Below, piece by piece: positions 1 through 6,966 of a DNA stretch of 16,987 bases. The DNA comes from an uncultured Oceanobacillus sp. (lineage in GTDB: Bacteria > Bacillota > Bacilli > Bacillales > Amphibacillaceae). Numbering within the stretch: position 1 is the first letter of the stretch; each line of letters starts with the position of its first letter. Under the pieces are notes generated by a model. The model was given only the letters and a program-made list of their open reading frames with translations, had not been told where the DNA came from and made no database searches. A program made the translations under genes and the position numbers. Location of the stretch: assembly GCA_938004015.1 (NCBI GenBank), contig CALKWU010000026.1:1-16987 (forward strand), read 5' to 3'.

Positions 1-407
1 GCACGAACGTCCTCAACTAACTCCACCATGTCACGGATGGAACGCATCCCGTATGCGAATCCACCTGGACCACAAGTTTCTTGCCCAATAATCCCCATAT
101 TTAAAGGTATTTTTTCATCTTTTTCTCGCATTTCGAAACCGCCAGTACGGATTTGACAAAATACGAAATCGACATCTTCAGTGAATGCTTCCTTTTTATC
201 CGTCGTGTACTTGAAATTTATTTCTGGGTATTCCTCTTTAAATAAAACTTTTGCAAATTCACCAATGATTTCTTGACGTTCACCATCAATATCATACATA
301 ACCAACTTATTGATGGGAAACGTGTCCTTTCTGTCACACATTCCTTTTAACAATCCTGGTGTCCAAGTGCTTCCGCCACCGACAATTGTGACATTATATT
401 TTTTCAT
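1..407 (-). CDS. GH4 family 6-phospho-alpha-glucosidase-type enzyme (5' part, cut by window edge)
   Basis: The first 135 codons are present, read leftward from ATG at 407; the rest lies outside the window. The protein starts with an NAD-binding Rossmann motif, VGGGSTWTPG (about residues 9-18), typical of glycoside hydrolase family 4, which cleaves phosphorylated disaccharides in the cytoplasm by an NAD- and metal-dependent redox mechanism. A later segment, GQETCGPGGFAYGMRSI, resembles the GlvA/MalA alpha-type members; beta-type members (LicH, ChbF) usually read GQETNGPGG there, so a 6-phospho-alpha-glucosidase (maltose-6-phosphate type) is favoured. The catalytic metal ligands lie beyond the window. 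An SD (AGGAG, minus strand, about 417-421) precedes the ATG. The gene is divergent from an RpiR-type regulator, the same class as GlvR of the B. subtilis maltose operon, which suggests control by that neighbour. Exact substrate is uncertain. Confidence 0.85.
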   Translation of the reverse strand, partial: MKKYNVTIVGGGSTWTPGLLKGMCDRKDTFPINKLVMYDIDGERQEIIGEFAKVLFKEEYPEINFKYTTDKKEAFTEDVDFVFCQIRTGGFEMREKDEKIPLNMGIIGQETCGPGGFAYGMRSIRDMVELVEDVR

Positions 408-447
408 TCGATTCAGCTCCTAATCGTGATGTGGTTTTCTTTCTCTG

Positions 448-511
448 TCATCAGTTTAGCGTAACTTAGAGATGACTCTGTAAAAGTCTCATTTTATGAA
501 ACTTAGTGATG
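448..511. promoter_or_regulatory. Candidate operator between GH4 gene and rpiR-type gene
   Basis: Two copies of a 12-mer occur in the same orientation: AACTTAGAGATG at 463-474 and AACTTAGTGATG at 500-511 (11 of 12 identical, 37 bp apart). An inverted repeat GTCATC (448-453) / GATGAC (471-476) encloses the first copy. The second copy lies just upstream of the candidate -10 of the regulator gene. SIS-domain RpiR regulators bind repeats in divergent promoter regions, so these are reasonable operator candidates. This is inference from position and repetition only. Confidence 0.4.
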
Positions 512-524
512 GATTCGTTATAAT
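496..524 (+). promoter_or_regulatory. Candidate SigA promoter of rpiR-type gene
   Basis: A perfect -10 TATAAT (519-524) lies 31 bp upstream of the ATG at 556. The -35 is weak: ATGAAA at 496-501 (4 of 6 match) with 17 bp spacing. A poor -35 beside a perfect -10, overlapped by a repeated 12-mer, would suit a regulated promoter. Confidence 0.5.
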
Positions 525-555
525 TACAGTAAAATAGTTGTGCGGAGGAAAAACT

Positions 556-1350
556 ATGTACAATTTTTTAACGAAGCTACTTAACTTTATAGAATCTTCT
601 ACAGATAAAACGAAATCGGAAATCATCATTTCTGAATTTATATTAAGTAACATCGAAAAAATCCCCGAAATGACAATTTATGAATTGGCCGATGCTTGTC
701 ACACTTCGCCTGCGACAATTACTCGTTTTTGCAAAAGGTTCGATAATATCTCTTATAAAGAGTTGAAAGAGTATGCTAGAACATTTATCGAATTTAATTA
801 CAATGAAGTTCAATATGAACAATTGGAAGAAAACTTCAAGAGGGAACTTTTGGATCTATACTTCAATGAATTAGAAAAATCATTGGTTGAAACCCGGGAT
901 TTGATCAGTTCCGATTCATTGATTCGTACGGTCCATAAAATTTCCCGGGCAAATAAAGTTGCATTTTTTGGTGTTACATTTTCTCACATCGTTTCAAGAA
1001 ACGCACTGTTTAAATTCACACGACTCGGAAAGTACGCAACGAACTATTCCAACCATGATAATCAGATGAATGAAGCTAAAAATCTGACATCTAGAGATTT
1101 GGCAATCGTCATCTCGTTCTCTGGAGAAACTAATTTCATCGTTCAATTGACTAAACTTCTTAACTCCCGAAACATTCCGATCATTGCCGTCACTGGTAAC
1201 AAACAAAGTTTATTAGCTCAATCCGCTCAGGAAGTTTTAATAGTCAGTGACCGGAAACTCACGCAGTTCAAATCTCCTATTGTTGAAGAAATTAATTTGC
1301 TGAGTGTCATTAATTCAATCTATTTAGCCTACTCATTATTAATAGAGTAG
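556..1350 (+). CDS. RpiR/MurR-family transcriptional regulator (HTH + SIS)
   Basis: 264-aa DNA-binding regulator of the RpiR family. Residues 1-77 form the HTH_6 domain, with the helix-turn-helix around TIYELADACHTSPATITRFC (40-59). Residues about 133-250 form a SIS sugar-phosphate-binding domain with the signature VISFSGET (185-192). Such proteins sense phosphosugars and control neighbouring sugar genes. The start is ATG 556, because GGAGG (544-548) sits 7 bp upstream of it; an in-frame TTG at 538 lies upstream of that SD and is rejected. It is divergent from a GH4 phosphoglycosidase and lies 27 bp upstream of a glycerate kinase gene, so it probably controls both. Family assignment is firm; the effector and targets are inferred. 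Confidence 0.9.
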   Translation: MYNFLTKLLNFIESSTDKTKSEIIISEFILSNIEKIPEMTIYELADACHTSPATITRFCKRFDNISYKELKEYARTFIEFNYNEVQYEQLEENFKRELLDLYFNELEKSLVETRDLISSDSLIRTVHKISRANKVAFFGVTFSHIVSRNALFKFTRLGKYATNYSNHDNQMNEAKNLTSRDLAIVISFSGETNFIVQLTKLLNSRNIPIIAVTGNKQSLLAQSAQEVLIVSDRKLTQFKSPIVEEINLLSVINSIYLAYSLLIE

Positions 1351-1377
1351 AATAAGTATGATTTCAGGAGGCATATG

Positions 1378-2508
1378 ATGAAGATTGTCTTAGCACCAGA
1401 TTCATTTAAAGAAAGTTTGACTTCACCAGAAGCAACTCATATCATGAAGCAAGCGATTCAATCCCTCAAACACGATGATCATATTATTCAAAAGCCTATG
1501 GCTGATGGTGGTGAAGGGACAGTGGACGCTCTGATTTCCGCTGCCAATGGGAAAAAGATTCCCATTAAATGCACCGGTCCACTTGGTCAAAAAATCGAAA
1601 CTTATTATGCCATTATCGATTCGAATACAGCCGTCATTGAAATAGCGAACATAGCCGGACTTTCTCAAGTCAGTGTAGAACATCGAAATCCCGATCATAC
1701 AACGACATATGGCCTTGGTGAAGCAATAAAAGATGCGTTGGACCGTGGCTGCACGGATTTCATAATAGGACTTGGCGGCAGTGCTACGAATGATGCTGGG
1801 CTCGGGATGCTGACCGCGTTGGGAATGGAAGCTTTCGATCATCAAGGAAGAAAGGTGGGAATTTGTGGACGAGACCTACTGGATGTGGCACGCATCAACT
1901 TCGATAATGTGGAGCCCCGCCTCAAAAAAATCCGTCTGAAAGTCGCCTGTGACGTAAACAATCCGCTAACTGGAAAAAATGGCGCCAGTGCAGTATTCGG
2001 ACCGCAGAAAGGAGCTAGTCCAAGGCAAATTTCGGCTTATGATGAGGCGATGGAGAATTTCGCACGACTATTAGACCCGAACCATTCATTCAGTAAAAGA
2101 GCTGGTGCTGGAGCTGCAGGAGGACTGGGATTTGCATTACTTTTGTTAAATGCGGAACTTTTATCTGGTGCACAATTAGTCGGTGAGGCCATCCAGGTTG
2201 AAAAAGCCATCCAACTAGCAGACTTAGTGATCACAGGGGAAGGGCAGAGTGACGAGCAAACCCTTAACGGGAAAGCTCCCGGATTTATCGCCGACTTGGC
2301 TCACAAGCATCATGTTCCTGTTATACTCATTTCAGGTTCACTGAAGGGAAACCTTAATCTGCTTCTAGAAAAATTCACTGCCTGTTTTTCCATTATTCAT
2401 CAACCTTTAACCATTGAAGAATGTATAGAACAAGCACAACCTTTGCTCTATCAGCAAACAAAACAGGTGATGAATTTGGTACATCATTTGAAATCGGCTA
2501 ATCTTTAA
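1378..2508 (+). CDS. glxK: Glycerate kinase (GlxK/GarK family)
   Basis: 376-aa glycerate kinase, phosphorylating D-glycerate with ATP to feed lower glycolysis. The N-terminus MKIVLAPDSFKESLTS matches the family signature start. Other conserved blocks are MADGGEGTVDAL (41-52), GLGGSATNDAGLGML (131-145), a central block with DVNNPLTGKNGASAVFGPQKG, a glycine-rich AGAAGGLGFALL, and ITGEGQSDEQTLNGKAP near the C-terminus. Length is normal for the family. Of two adjacent in-frame ATGs (1375 and 1378), the second is chosen: AGGAGG (1366-1371) is 6 bp from it but only 3 bp from the first, and it gives the family N-terminus. It follows the RpiR-type regulator by 27 bp with no terminator between, so co-transcription is likely. 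Whether it makes 2- or 3-phosphoglycerate cannot be read from the sequence. Confidence 0.92.
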   Translation: MKIVLAPDSFKESLTSPEATHIMKQAIQSLKHDDHIIQKPMADGGEGTVDALISAANGKKIPIKCTGPLGQKIETYYAIIDSNTAVIEIANIAGLSQVSVEHRNPDHTTTYGLGEAIKDALDRGCTDFIIGLGGSATNDAGLGMLTALGMEAFDHQGRKVGICGRDLLDVARINFDNVEPRLKKIRLKVACDVNNPLTGKNGASAVFGPQKGASPRQISAYDEAMENFARLLDPNHSFSKRAGAGAAGGLGFALLLLNAELLSGAQLVGEAIQVEKAIQLADLVITGEGQSDEQTLNGKAPGFIADLAHKHHVPVILISGSLKGNLNLLLEKFTACFSIIHQPLTIEECIEQAQPLLYQQTKQVMNLVHHLKSANL

Positions 2509-2550
2509 AATGTCTCGAAATGAATTGAAACTTCATTCTAAATAAAGTTT

Positions 2551-2583
2551 AAGGAGCAACGCATGGTTGAACGTTGCTCCTTT
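2551..2583. terminator. Hairpin terminator between converging genes
   Basis: An 11-bp stem AAGGAGCAACG (2551-2561) pairs with CGTTGCTCCTT (2572-2582), with a 10-nt loop. It follows the glycerate kinase stop by about 40 bp and is followed by a modest T-rich run. Because genes converge here, it may also serve the minus-strand acetyltransferase gene, although its T-run on that side is poor. Confidence 0.7.
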
Positions 2584-2640
2584 ACTGTTTTCCTATCCTC
2601 AGTTCGTTTCACTTTAATGACTCTCTTTTGCATGTCGCCT

Positions 2641-3084
2641 TCATAGTTTCTTTTCAAGAAGTATTTTATGCCTTCCTTTTTCATCATGGTAAGTCTCTAT
2701 CACATCAAATCCATATTTAATGTTCAACAACAACATCCCCCGCCATTTATTCATCGTTTTCGTTTGAACCTTTTTATAGCCGCTTTTCCTTAAATAATCG
2801 TGTTGCTGTTTCATTAAAGCTAACGCAATCCCGCGATTCCTGTAATGCGGAGCAACGCCGCCCAGCCAACTGTAAAAAGTGCTTTCATCAATCTCATAGC
2901 CGATTTTAAATCCGACAACCTTTTGACCGTCCAAGGCAAGGTTGTATAATAAATTTGGTTTTGCTTTCATTTTATTGAGCAATACATCTGCACTCGAATC
3001 GAATATGTCACTGTACAGCTTCAAAATTCCTTCCAACAGTTTCTCATTAGGAATCGTGTCATGAAGTTGGTAAGTTATTTCCAT
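2641..3084 (-). CDS. GNAT-family N-acetyltransferase
   Basis: 147-aa single-domain GNAT protein. Acetyl-CoA-binding motif A is visible as GGVAPHYRNRGIALALM (75-91), with the pyrophosphate-binding R-N-R-G-I-A loop at 82-87. The region after it, with NIKYGFDVIETYHD, resembles GNAT motif B and the C-terminal strand (the usual 'GF' element). The substrate (amine, peptide N-terminus or small molecule) cannot be told. The start at 3084 has an SD-like GAGGGAGA about 6 bp upstream on the minus strand. Another GNAT gene lies upstream in the same orientation, but the two are not close homologues, so a recent duplication is unlikely. Confidence 0.82.
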   Translation of the reverse strand: MEITYQLHDTIPNEKLLEGILKLYSDIFDSSADVLLNKMKAKPNLLYNLALDGQKVVGFKIGYEIDESTFYSWLGGVAPHYRNRGIALALMKQQHDYLRKSGYKKVQTKTMNKWRGMLLLNIKYGFDVIETYHDEKGRHKILLEKKL

Positions 3085-3208
3085 AAAACAATCTCCCTCT
3101 GTTCCGAATTGATTAATATATCCCTATTTCGTTGTGTTCTTCCCATAGATGAACCGGGAAACGACAATTCCGATCAGCAACGATGACCTTCATCAACGAT
3201 TTCAATTG

Positions 3209-3724
3209 TCATTGAATCTTCAACATGTATTGTAATAATTGGTTGTCTGATCCATAATAGACTTCCTTACCGTTCCTACTCATTTCTTTAAAGCCCATTT
3301 TCTCGAGCATTCTCCTTGAACGTATATTTGCTTCATGGGTTTCGGCATAAAAAGTCGTGATTCCAAAATTTTTAACCGCATATTCCAATAAGAGTAAAAT
3401 GCTCTTCGTACCTATTCCTCTCCCCCATAAAGAACGTTCTCCGATTGCAATACCGATTTCTGCGGAATTATTTTTAATATCCGCCAAATCCACGTAGCCA
3501 ATCATTCTTTCTTCCATTTCGATCCCCATACGAATAAAGTCTTCAACATCATCATTTACACAACGTAACCACCACTCATATAGTTCTCGTTCATTTTTAT
3601 TTGATTCCCATCCATTAGCTTTACAAAATTCTTCATCTTCGGACCAACGAGATACAAATTTATAATCTTCCATACATAAAGGCCTTATGGTTATGACATG
3701 TGAATGTTCGGTTTTTCTCTCCAA
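3209..3724 (-). CDS. GNAT-family acetyltransferase, RimJ/RimL-like
   Basis: 171-aa acetyltransferase of the Acetyltransf_3 (RimJ/RimL, SpeG-like) type. It opens with TIRPLCMEDYKFVSRWSED, typical of the subfamily. Motif A is GERSLWGRGIGTKSILLLLEY (95-115) with G-R-G-I-G at 101-105. Motif B is ETHEANIRSRRMLEKMGFKE (128-147), the 'N-x-x-S/A-x-x-x-x-E-K-x-G-F' signature. Members acetylate ribosomal-protein N-termini, polyamines or antibiotics; the target here is unknown. The start is TTG at 3724: a strong SD AAGGAGGTAG (3731-3740, minus strand) ends 6 bp upstream, and no in-frame ATG would preserve the first strand. Confidence 0.85.
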   Translation of the reverse strand: MERKTEHSHVITIRPLCMEDYKFVSRWSEDEEFCKANGWESNKNERELYEWWLRCVNDDVEDFIRMGIEMEERMIGYVDLADIKNNSAEIGIAIGERSLWGRGIGTKSILLLLEYAVKNFGITTFYAETHEANIRSRRMLEKMGFKEMSRNGKEVYYGSDNQLLQYMLKIQ

Positions 3725-3791
3725 TTTGTCCTACCTCCTTCTGATCTGAAAGATTGGCAATATGTTTCAACACCGGTAAAGGACTTCAAGC

Positions 3792-3828
3792 AAAAACCCC
3801 CTTAGTCAGCTTTATTCTGACTAAGGGG
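3792..3828 (-). terminator. Rho-independent terminator of the 106-aa gene
   Basis: A perfect 12-bp stem CCCCTTAGTCAG (3798-3809) / CTGACTAAGGGG (3817-3828) with a 7-nt loop. On the minus strand it is followed by GTTTTTG (3797-3791). It begins 8 bp after the stop of the minus-strand gene ending at 3836. Confidence 0.88.
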
Positions 3829-3835
3829 AGTAGTA

Positions 3836-4156
3836 TCATGCTTCATCTTCGTCTACTTCCAATGTATGATTTTTCGCCTTATACAGCATTAAATCAATCA
3901 AATCCAAATTGTTGTCGATATAGTTCAAGCGATCATTAGCTATTTTCGACCAATTAGCACTTTTATCCATCGCTGTGAATATATGTCCTAAACTGAAGGA
4001 GTATTTTTTATAAAGTATGCTGATTGCATGAGAAACACGGACAGTGTCGCCTTCTTTTTCTACAATTTCAATAATATCCTTTTTCAACCAAATGGGGGCT
4101 AATTTAATAACTTTTTCTGCGATCCTCATAAATTCTTTTGAAATGATTAGACTCAT
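3836..4156 (-). CDS. Hypothetical protein, 106 aa, soluble
   Basis: I do not recognise this protein. It has 106 residues, no signal peptide or membrane segment, a lysine-rich N-terminal half predicted to be helical (AEKVIKLAPIWLKKDIIEIVEKEG), and an acidic C-terminus (EVDEDEA). Expression looks real: the minus strand has a promoter with TTGATT (4248-4253), 17 bp and TATAAT (4225-4230); a GGGGGA-type SD lies upstream of ATG 4156; and a perfect terminator follows the stop. It therefore forms its own monocistronic unit between the GNAT gene and the anti-sigma gene. Confidence 0.7.
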   Translation of the reverse strand: MSLIISKEFMRIAEKVIKLAPIWLKKDIIEIVEKEGDTVRVSHAISILYKKYSFSLGHIFTAMDKSANWSKIANDRLNYIDNNLDLIDLMLYKAKNHTLEVDEDEA

Positions 4157-4224
4157 CCTTGTTTCCCCCTATTCGAGTAATTGATTAATGGGTAATTAAC
4201 GATATTAGAATTTCTTATAACTTA

Positions 4225-4253
4225 ATTATATCGTAGACAATTTTATTAATCAA
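4225..4253 (-). promoter_or_regulatory. SigA-type promoter of the 106-aa gene
   Basis: On the minus strand: -35 TTGATT (4248-4253), 17-bp spacer, perfect -10 TATAAT (4225-4230). The predicted transcript has a leader of about 60 nt before ATG 4156. Confidence 0.65.
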
Positions 4254-4302
4254 AGAGAGCTGATCGCTTCTTCGCCAATGAATGGTTTTCACAACAGCTA
4301 CA

Positions 4303-4920
4303 TCATTTTTCCATAAATTCAACGGGCTGTCCTTGAATAAATTTAGTGACTAAATTCATCAGCTGGCTAGGCGCTTCAGAATTCACAACCTCATATTCCA
4401 ATTCACCAACAATCGCAGAGTATTTGCTGAAAATTTTGTCGCTTTTTTTAAAATCAGTGAAAGTTATGTGCAAACTTTCATTTACATTGGAAAAATGCAA
4501 GATGAGCTCGCCTTCCAACAACTCGTAAGTCCCCTCACCGTAAATGCTGTTACGGATTACATGCCTTTCTAAAAAATCAATTGTTATAATCGCGTGATAT
4601 CTTTGCGGATCATCGATTTCCTCTTGAAAAATTGGAACTGTAGTTATACTGAACATTTCTCCAGCCAAATCGCTCGTCGTCAATTCGTTTGTTGTATAGA
4701 ATATCGGAATCACTAAGATAGCCAAAAGAAAAATGGCAACCGCCGAAGCGATATAGTATGTCCAATGTGACGTTTTCCGGGGTGAGGCAGATACTTTACC
4801 ATCGATTTCCCTATTGATTGCCGTCAAAACAGCCGCTTCTTCCTTGGCAGATAACTTGAACTTCTGATCCAAAGCTTTCAGTCCTCGATCCACTTCCCCG
4901 TTCTCTTCAAAATATTTCAT
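4303..4920 (-). CDS. Membrane-bound anti-sigma factor (partner of the ECF sigma)
   Basis: 205-aa single-pass protein overlapping the end of the upstream ECF sigma gene by 14 nt, the normal arrangement for a sigma/anti-sigma pair. Residues 1-50 are a charged, helical cytoplasmic domain that would hold the sigma factor. Residues 54-76 form one transmembrane helix (YYIASAVAIFLLAILVIPIF). Residues 77-205 form an extracytoplasmic beta-rich domain. It has no zinc-binding H-x3-C-x2-C motif, so it is not a ZAS-type anti-sigma. It is clearly shorter than B. subtilis RsiX (over 350 aa) although the sigma partner looks SigX-like. An AGGAGG SD precedes ATG 4920. The role is assigned mainly from topology and gene order. 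Confidence 0.75.
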   Translation of the reverse strand: MKYFEENGEVDRGLKALDQKFKLSAKEEAAVLTAINREIDGKVSASPRKTSHWTYYIASAVAIFLLAILVIPIFYTTNELTTSDLAGEMFSITTVPIFQEEIDDPQRYHAIITIDFLERHVIRNSIYGEGTYELLEGELILHFSNVNESLHITFTDFKKSDKIFSKYSAIVGELEYEVVNSEAPSQLMNLVTKFIQGQPVEFMEK

Positions 4921-5437
4921 GGATATAATCCTCCTTTTCCAATTCCTTTTTCAAAGCGGCCATTGCTCTATATAAAGTCACCTTCACTTTACTTTCCGAC
5001 CAGCCAAGAATGTCTGCCGTTTCTTTGATAGAAAATTCTTTGATTTTTCGCAAAATAATGACGTCTTTATAAGAACGTTTTAACTTTGCAAGCGCAACAT
5101 ATAATTCCCGTTCAGATTCATTGAGCAATGCAACCTGTTCAGGAGTCGGTGTATGCGTATATACTGAGGAAAACGAATCGAAGAAATAGGCGATCGGGCG
5201 CTTTTTCCGGAAATGATCCATCGTCAAGTTGCGGGCAATACGGCATAACCATGCTTTCGTATTGCCCCCGTGGAAAGATTCATAGCAGTTGTAAGCCCTG
5301 AGAAATGTATCTTGTAAAATATCTTTAGATAGTTCATGATCACCAAGTAAAAACAGGACATAACTGTAAACATCATTGCTGTAAAGATGATACCAATCAT
5401 TGATTCGTTGTTTGATCAGTTTCTGGGGATCCGGCAC
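4907..5437 (-). CDS. ECF-type RNA polymerase sigma factor, SigX-like
   Basis: 176-aa extracytoplasmic-function sigma factor. Region 2 spans about 18-82, with KDILQDTFLRAYNCYESF (39-56) and WLCRIARNLTMDHFRKKR (63-80). Region 4 spans about 110-163, with the HTH at FSIKETADILGWSESKVKVT (135-154). Phrases such as ESKVK and ARN-(x)-DHFRK recall B. subtilis SigX. The GTG at 5437 is chosen over the longer GTG at 5453-5455, because SD AAGGAGGAG (5444-5452) sits 6 bp before it and lies inside the longer version. A fitting ECF promoter is 5473-5500, which gives a leader of about 30 nt. The gene overlaps the anti-sigma gene, so both are made as one operon that probably autoregulates. The envelope signal is unknown. 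Confidence 0.9.
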   Translation of the reverse strand: MPDPQKLIKQRINDWYHLYSNDVYSYVLFLLGDHELSKDILQDTFLRAYNCYESFHGGNTKAWLCRIARNLTMDHFRKKRPIAYFFDSFSSVYTHTPTPEQVALLNESERELYVALAKLKRSYKDVIILRKIKEFSIKETADILGWSESKVKVTLYRAMAALKKELEKEDYIHEIF

Positions 5438-5472
5438 ATTTTTCTCCTCCTTCACCTTTCACTTTCAACCTA

Positions 5473-5500
5473 ATAACGGATTTTAAATTAAAAAGTTACA
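5473..5500 (-). promoter_or_regulatory. ECF-type (SigX-like) autoregulatory promoter
   Basis: On the minus strand: TGTAAC (5495-5500) followed by TTTT, a 16-bp spacer, and CGTTAT (5473-5478). B. subtilis SigX/SigW/SigM promoters have a -35 of the TGWAAC type, often followed by T-rich DNA, and a -10 beginning CG. It lies about 36 bp upstream of the chosen GTG. A TTGACA (5516-5521, minus) lies just upstream and could serve a weak housekeeping promoter. Confidence 0.65.
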
Positions 5501-5528
5501 CTTCGGTTTCAATTTTGTCAAAAATTAA

Positions 5529-5556
5529 AAACGTTCGGTGATGAACACGAACGTTT
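5529..5556 (-). terminator. Terminator of the 176-aa unknown gene
   Basis: A 9-bp stem AAACGTTCG / CGAACGTTT (5529-5537, 5548-5556) with a 10-nt loop. On the minus strand it is followed by TTTTTAATTTTT. The stem overlaps the stop codon at 5555-5557. Confidence 0.85.
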
Positions 5557-6085
5557 ATTTTTTGATGAGCACAAATTGTTTATCATCTAAAAAGAATGTT
5601 TGGGCCAATTCGTCGATATTTTTCAACTTGATGTGTTTTCCAAAGTGCATAGTGCGTAAATTGATCACGACATCTTTTCTGTCGTCTTTCGCTTCTCTTT
5701 CTTCCCCATCCCAACAAGAATAGATTTCCATATAATCCCCTTCTGATAAATGTTCATCCATGTATTGGAATAGTGTCTTGAGCGCTTTACGGTGCAGGGA
5801 AGTCCGGTTCGTATCCAAGTAACCCTGCACCTCATATACAAATGGGGTGGAAAACTTATCTTTTACCGCTTCGTACCAAGATTCTAAATGAAAGACATCG
5901 ATACCGCCCGCATCTTCTTCGGTTTCGTATACAGGAATGGATTCAGAACGGATGATATTCTTCATATGTCCATCTAAACTTATTCCTTCCGACTCCAACT
6001 CTTTCAAAGATTTATATGTCGGATTCCTGCCAAAACCACCGACCGGAAGCTCGATATTCGCCCCTAAAAAATGATGCAATGTCAC
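5555..6085 (-). CDS. Hypothetical protein, 176 aa
   Basis: I do not recognise the family. The protein is soluble, has no membrane segment, and is rich in acidic residues and aromatics. It begins HHFLGANIELPVGGFGRNP and contains a block VYETEEDAGGIDVFHLESWYE, followed by an EVQGYLD segment and an EIYSCWDGEEREAKDD segment. An upstream in-frame GTG at 6112 has no SD and would leave only about 9 nt of leader after the TATAAT at 6128-6133, so the GTG at 6085 (with AGGGA a few bases before it) is preferred; a TTG two codons on is a further option. Own promoter and own terminator indicate a monocistronic gene. Confidence 0.7.
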   Translation of the reverse strand: MTLHHFLGANIELPVGGFGRNPTYKSLKELESEGISLDGHMKNIIRSESIPVYETEEDAGGIDVFHLESWYEAVKDKFSTPFVYEVQGYLDTNRTSLHRKALKTLFQYMDEHLSEGDYMEIYSCWDGEEREAKDDRKDVVINLRTMHFGKHIKLKNIDELAQTFFLDDKQFVLIKK

Positions 6086-6127
6086 TTCAATCCCTGCTTT
6101 CCTTTTTTGCACGATGAAGATATTTCA

Positions 6128-6156
6128 ATTATACTACCTTGATTTACTTCTAAAAA
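6128..6156 (-). promoter_or_regulatory. Candidate promoter of the 176-aa unknown gene
   Basis: Minus strand: perfect -10 TATAAT (6128-6133). The best -35 is the weak TTTTTA (6151-6156) with 17-bp spacing. It starts inside the T-tail of the preceding gene's terminator. Confidence 0.45.
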
Positions 6157-6193
6157 GAAAAATCGGGAAATCCTTTAAATATGGACTTTCCCG
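6150..6193 (-). terminator. Terminator of the ferredoxin-reductase-like gene
   Basis: Stem CGGGAAA (6164-6170) / TTTCCCG (6187-6193), extended inward by TCC / GGA with a one-base bulge. On the minus strand it is followed by ATTTTTCTTTTT. It lies about 20 bp after the stop at 6213. Confidence 0.8.
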
Positions 6194-6212
6194 TTCCCGC
6201 GATTTTTATTGT

Positions 6213-6929
6213 TTAAATGGAATGATCAAATGATAAAAACTCTTGCAGTCTATATTCTCGCTTGTCGAGCATAATTTGTTTCGACTTGATCCCTTGTTCT
6301 CGAAGTACTTCAATATTCTGTATCAGAAACTCGTCGCTGCCGACGACATAATACACTCCATCTTTATCTGCAGCGAGATTTTTCACCGCTTCGTAGTAGT
6401 CTTTACGGTTATCGACGAACTGTGCTGTGAAGTTCTTCTCTGGATTTGACTTCACAATATCCGTAAATATGAATTCTTTCGATGAATCGATGTTCAGGGA
6501 ATGCATGTGATCAATGTTGCCGGGACGCTCTAAAAATTCTAGTACAAGCGGTCTGAATGTCGCAAGTCCAACGCCTGATGATAACAGATAGATGTTTTTC
6601 GCGTCTTTTTTCAATGGCACGTTCGAATGCGTTTTAAATAATGCCACTTGGTCGCCGACTTCACTATTTCTCAAAATCGCTTTATACTCTGAACACTGTT
6701 CCCTGATCCGTGTAGTAATACCGATTACATTTTCCTCAGGCAACGTGGAGATGGACATGTGACGTACGAGGCTTTTGTTCGGTTTATCCCCGGCGTTGAA
6801 CCCTTCCAACGCTAAATGCGTGTGGGCCCCTTCTTCCCAAGTGAAGCCTTCCGGACAATCAAGTAGGTATGTTTTAATCTCCGACGTTTCATCAACAATC
6901 TTGTTTATTTTAGTCCAGTATATTTGCAT
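6213..6929 (-). CDS. FAD/NAD(P)H oxidoreductase of the ferredoxin reductase family, Fur-controlled
   Basis: 238-aa flavoprotein of the ferredoxin-NADP reductase superfamily. The N-terminal half is an FAD-binding barrel with RHMSIST (56-62), a variant of the R-x-Y-S/T flavin motif in which Y is replaced by M. The C-terminal half is a nucleotide-binding domain with LLSSGVGLATFRPLV (115-129) and VVGSDEFLIQNIEVLREQGI near the end. There is no [2Fe-2S] cluster domain, so electrons would go to another protein or directly to a small substrate. ATG 6929 is chosen over the adjacent upstream TTG, since GGGAG lies 8 bp before it. A near-perfect Fur box overlaps its promoter, so it is probably derepressed by iron limitation and may reduce ferric-siderophore or haem-derived iron. 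That role is inferred from regulation. Confidence 0.82.
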   Translation of the reverse strand: MQIYWTKINKIVDETSEIKTYLLDCPEGFTWEEGAHTHLALEGFNAGDKPNKSLVRHMSISTLPEENVIGITTRIREQCSEYKAILRNSEVGDQVALFKTHSNVPLKKDAKNIYLLSSGVGLATFRPLVLEFLERPGNIDHMHSLNIDSSKEFIFTDIVKSNPEKNFTAQFVDNRKDYYEAVKNLAADKDGVYYVVGSDEFLIQNIEVLREQGIKSKQIMLDKREYRLQEFLSFDHSI

Positions 6930-6966
6930 CAATCATTCTCCCATCTTATTAAAGACATCAATATTA

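Noticed and set aside
3110..3190. Minus-strand stretch encoding LLIGIVVSRFIYGKNTTK before a stop, like the C-terminal end of a membrane transporter
   Set aside because: Only about 20 codons, with stops just upstream and no family signature; too short to call a remnant gene.
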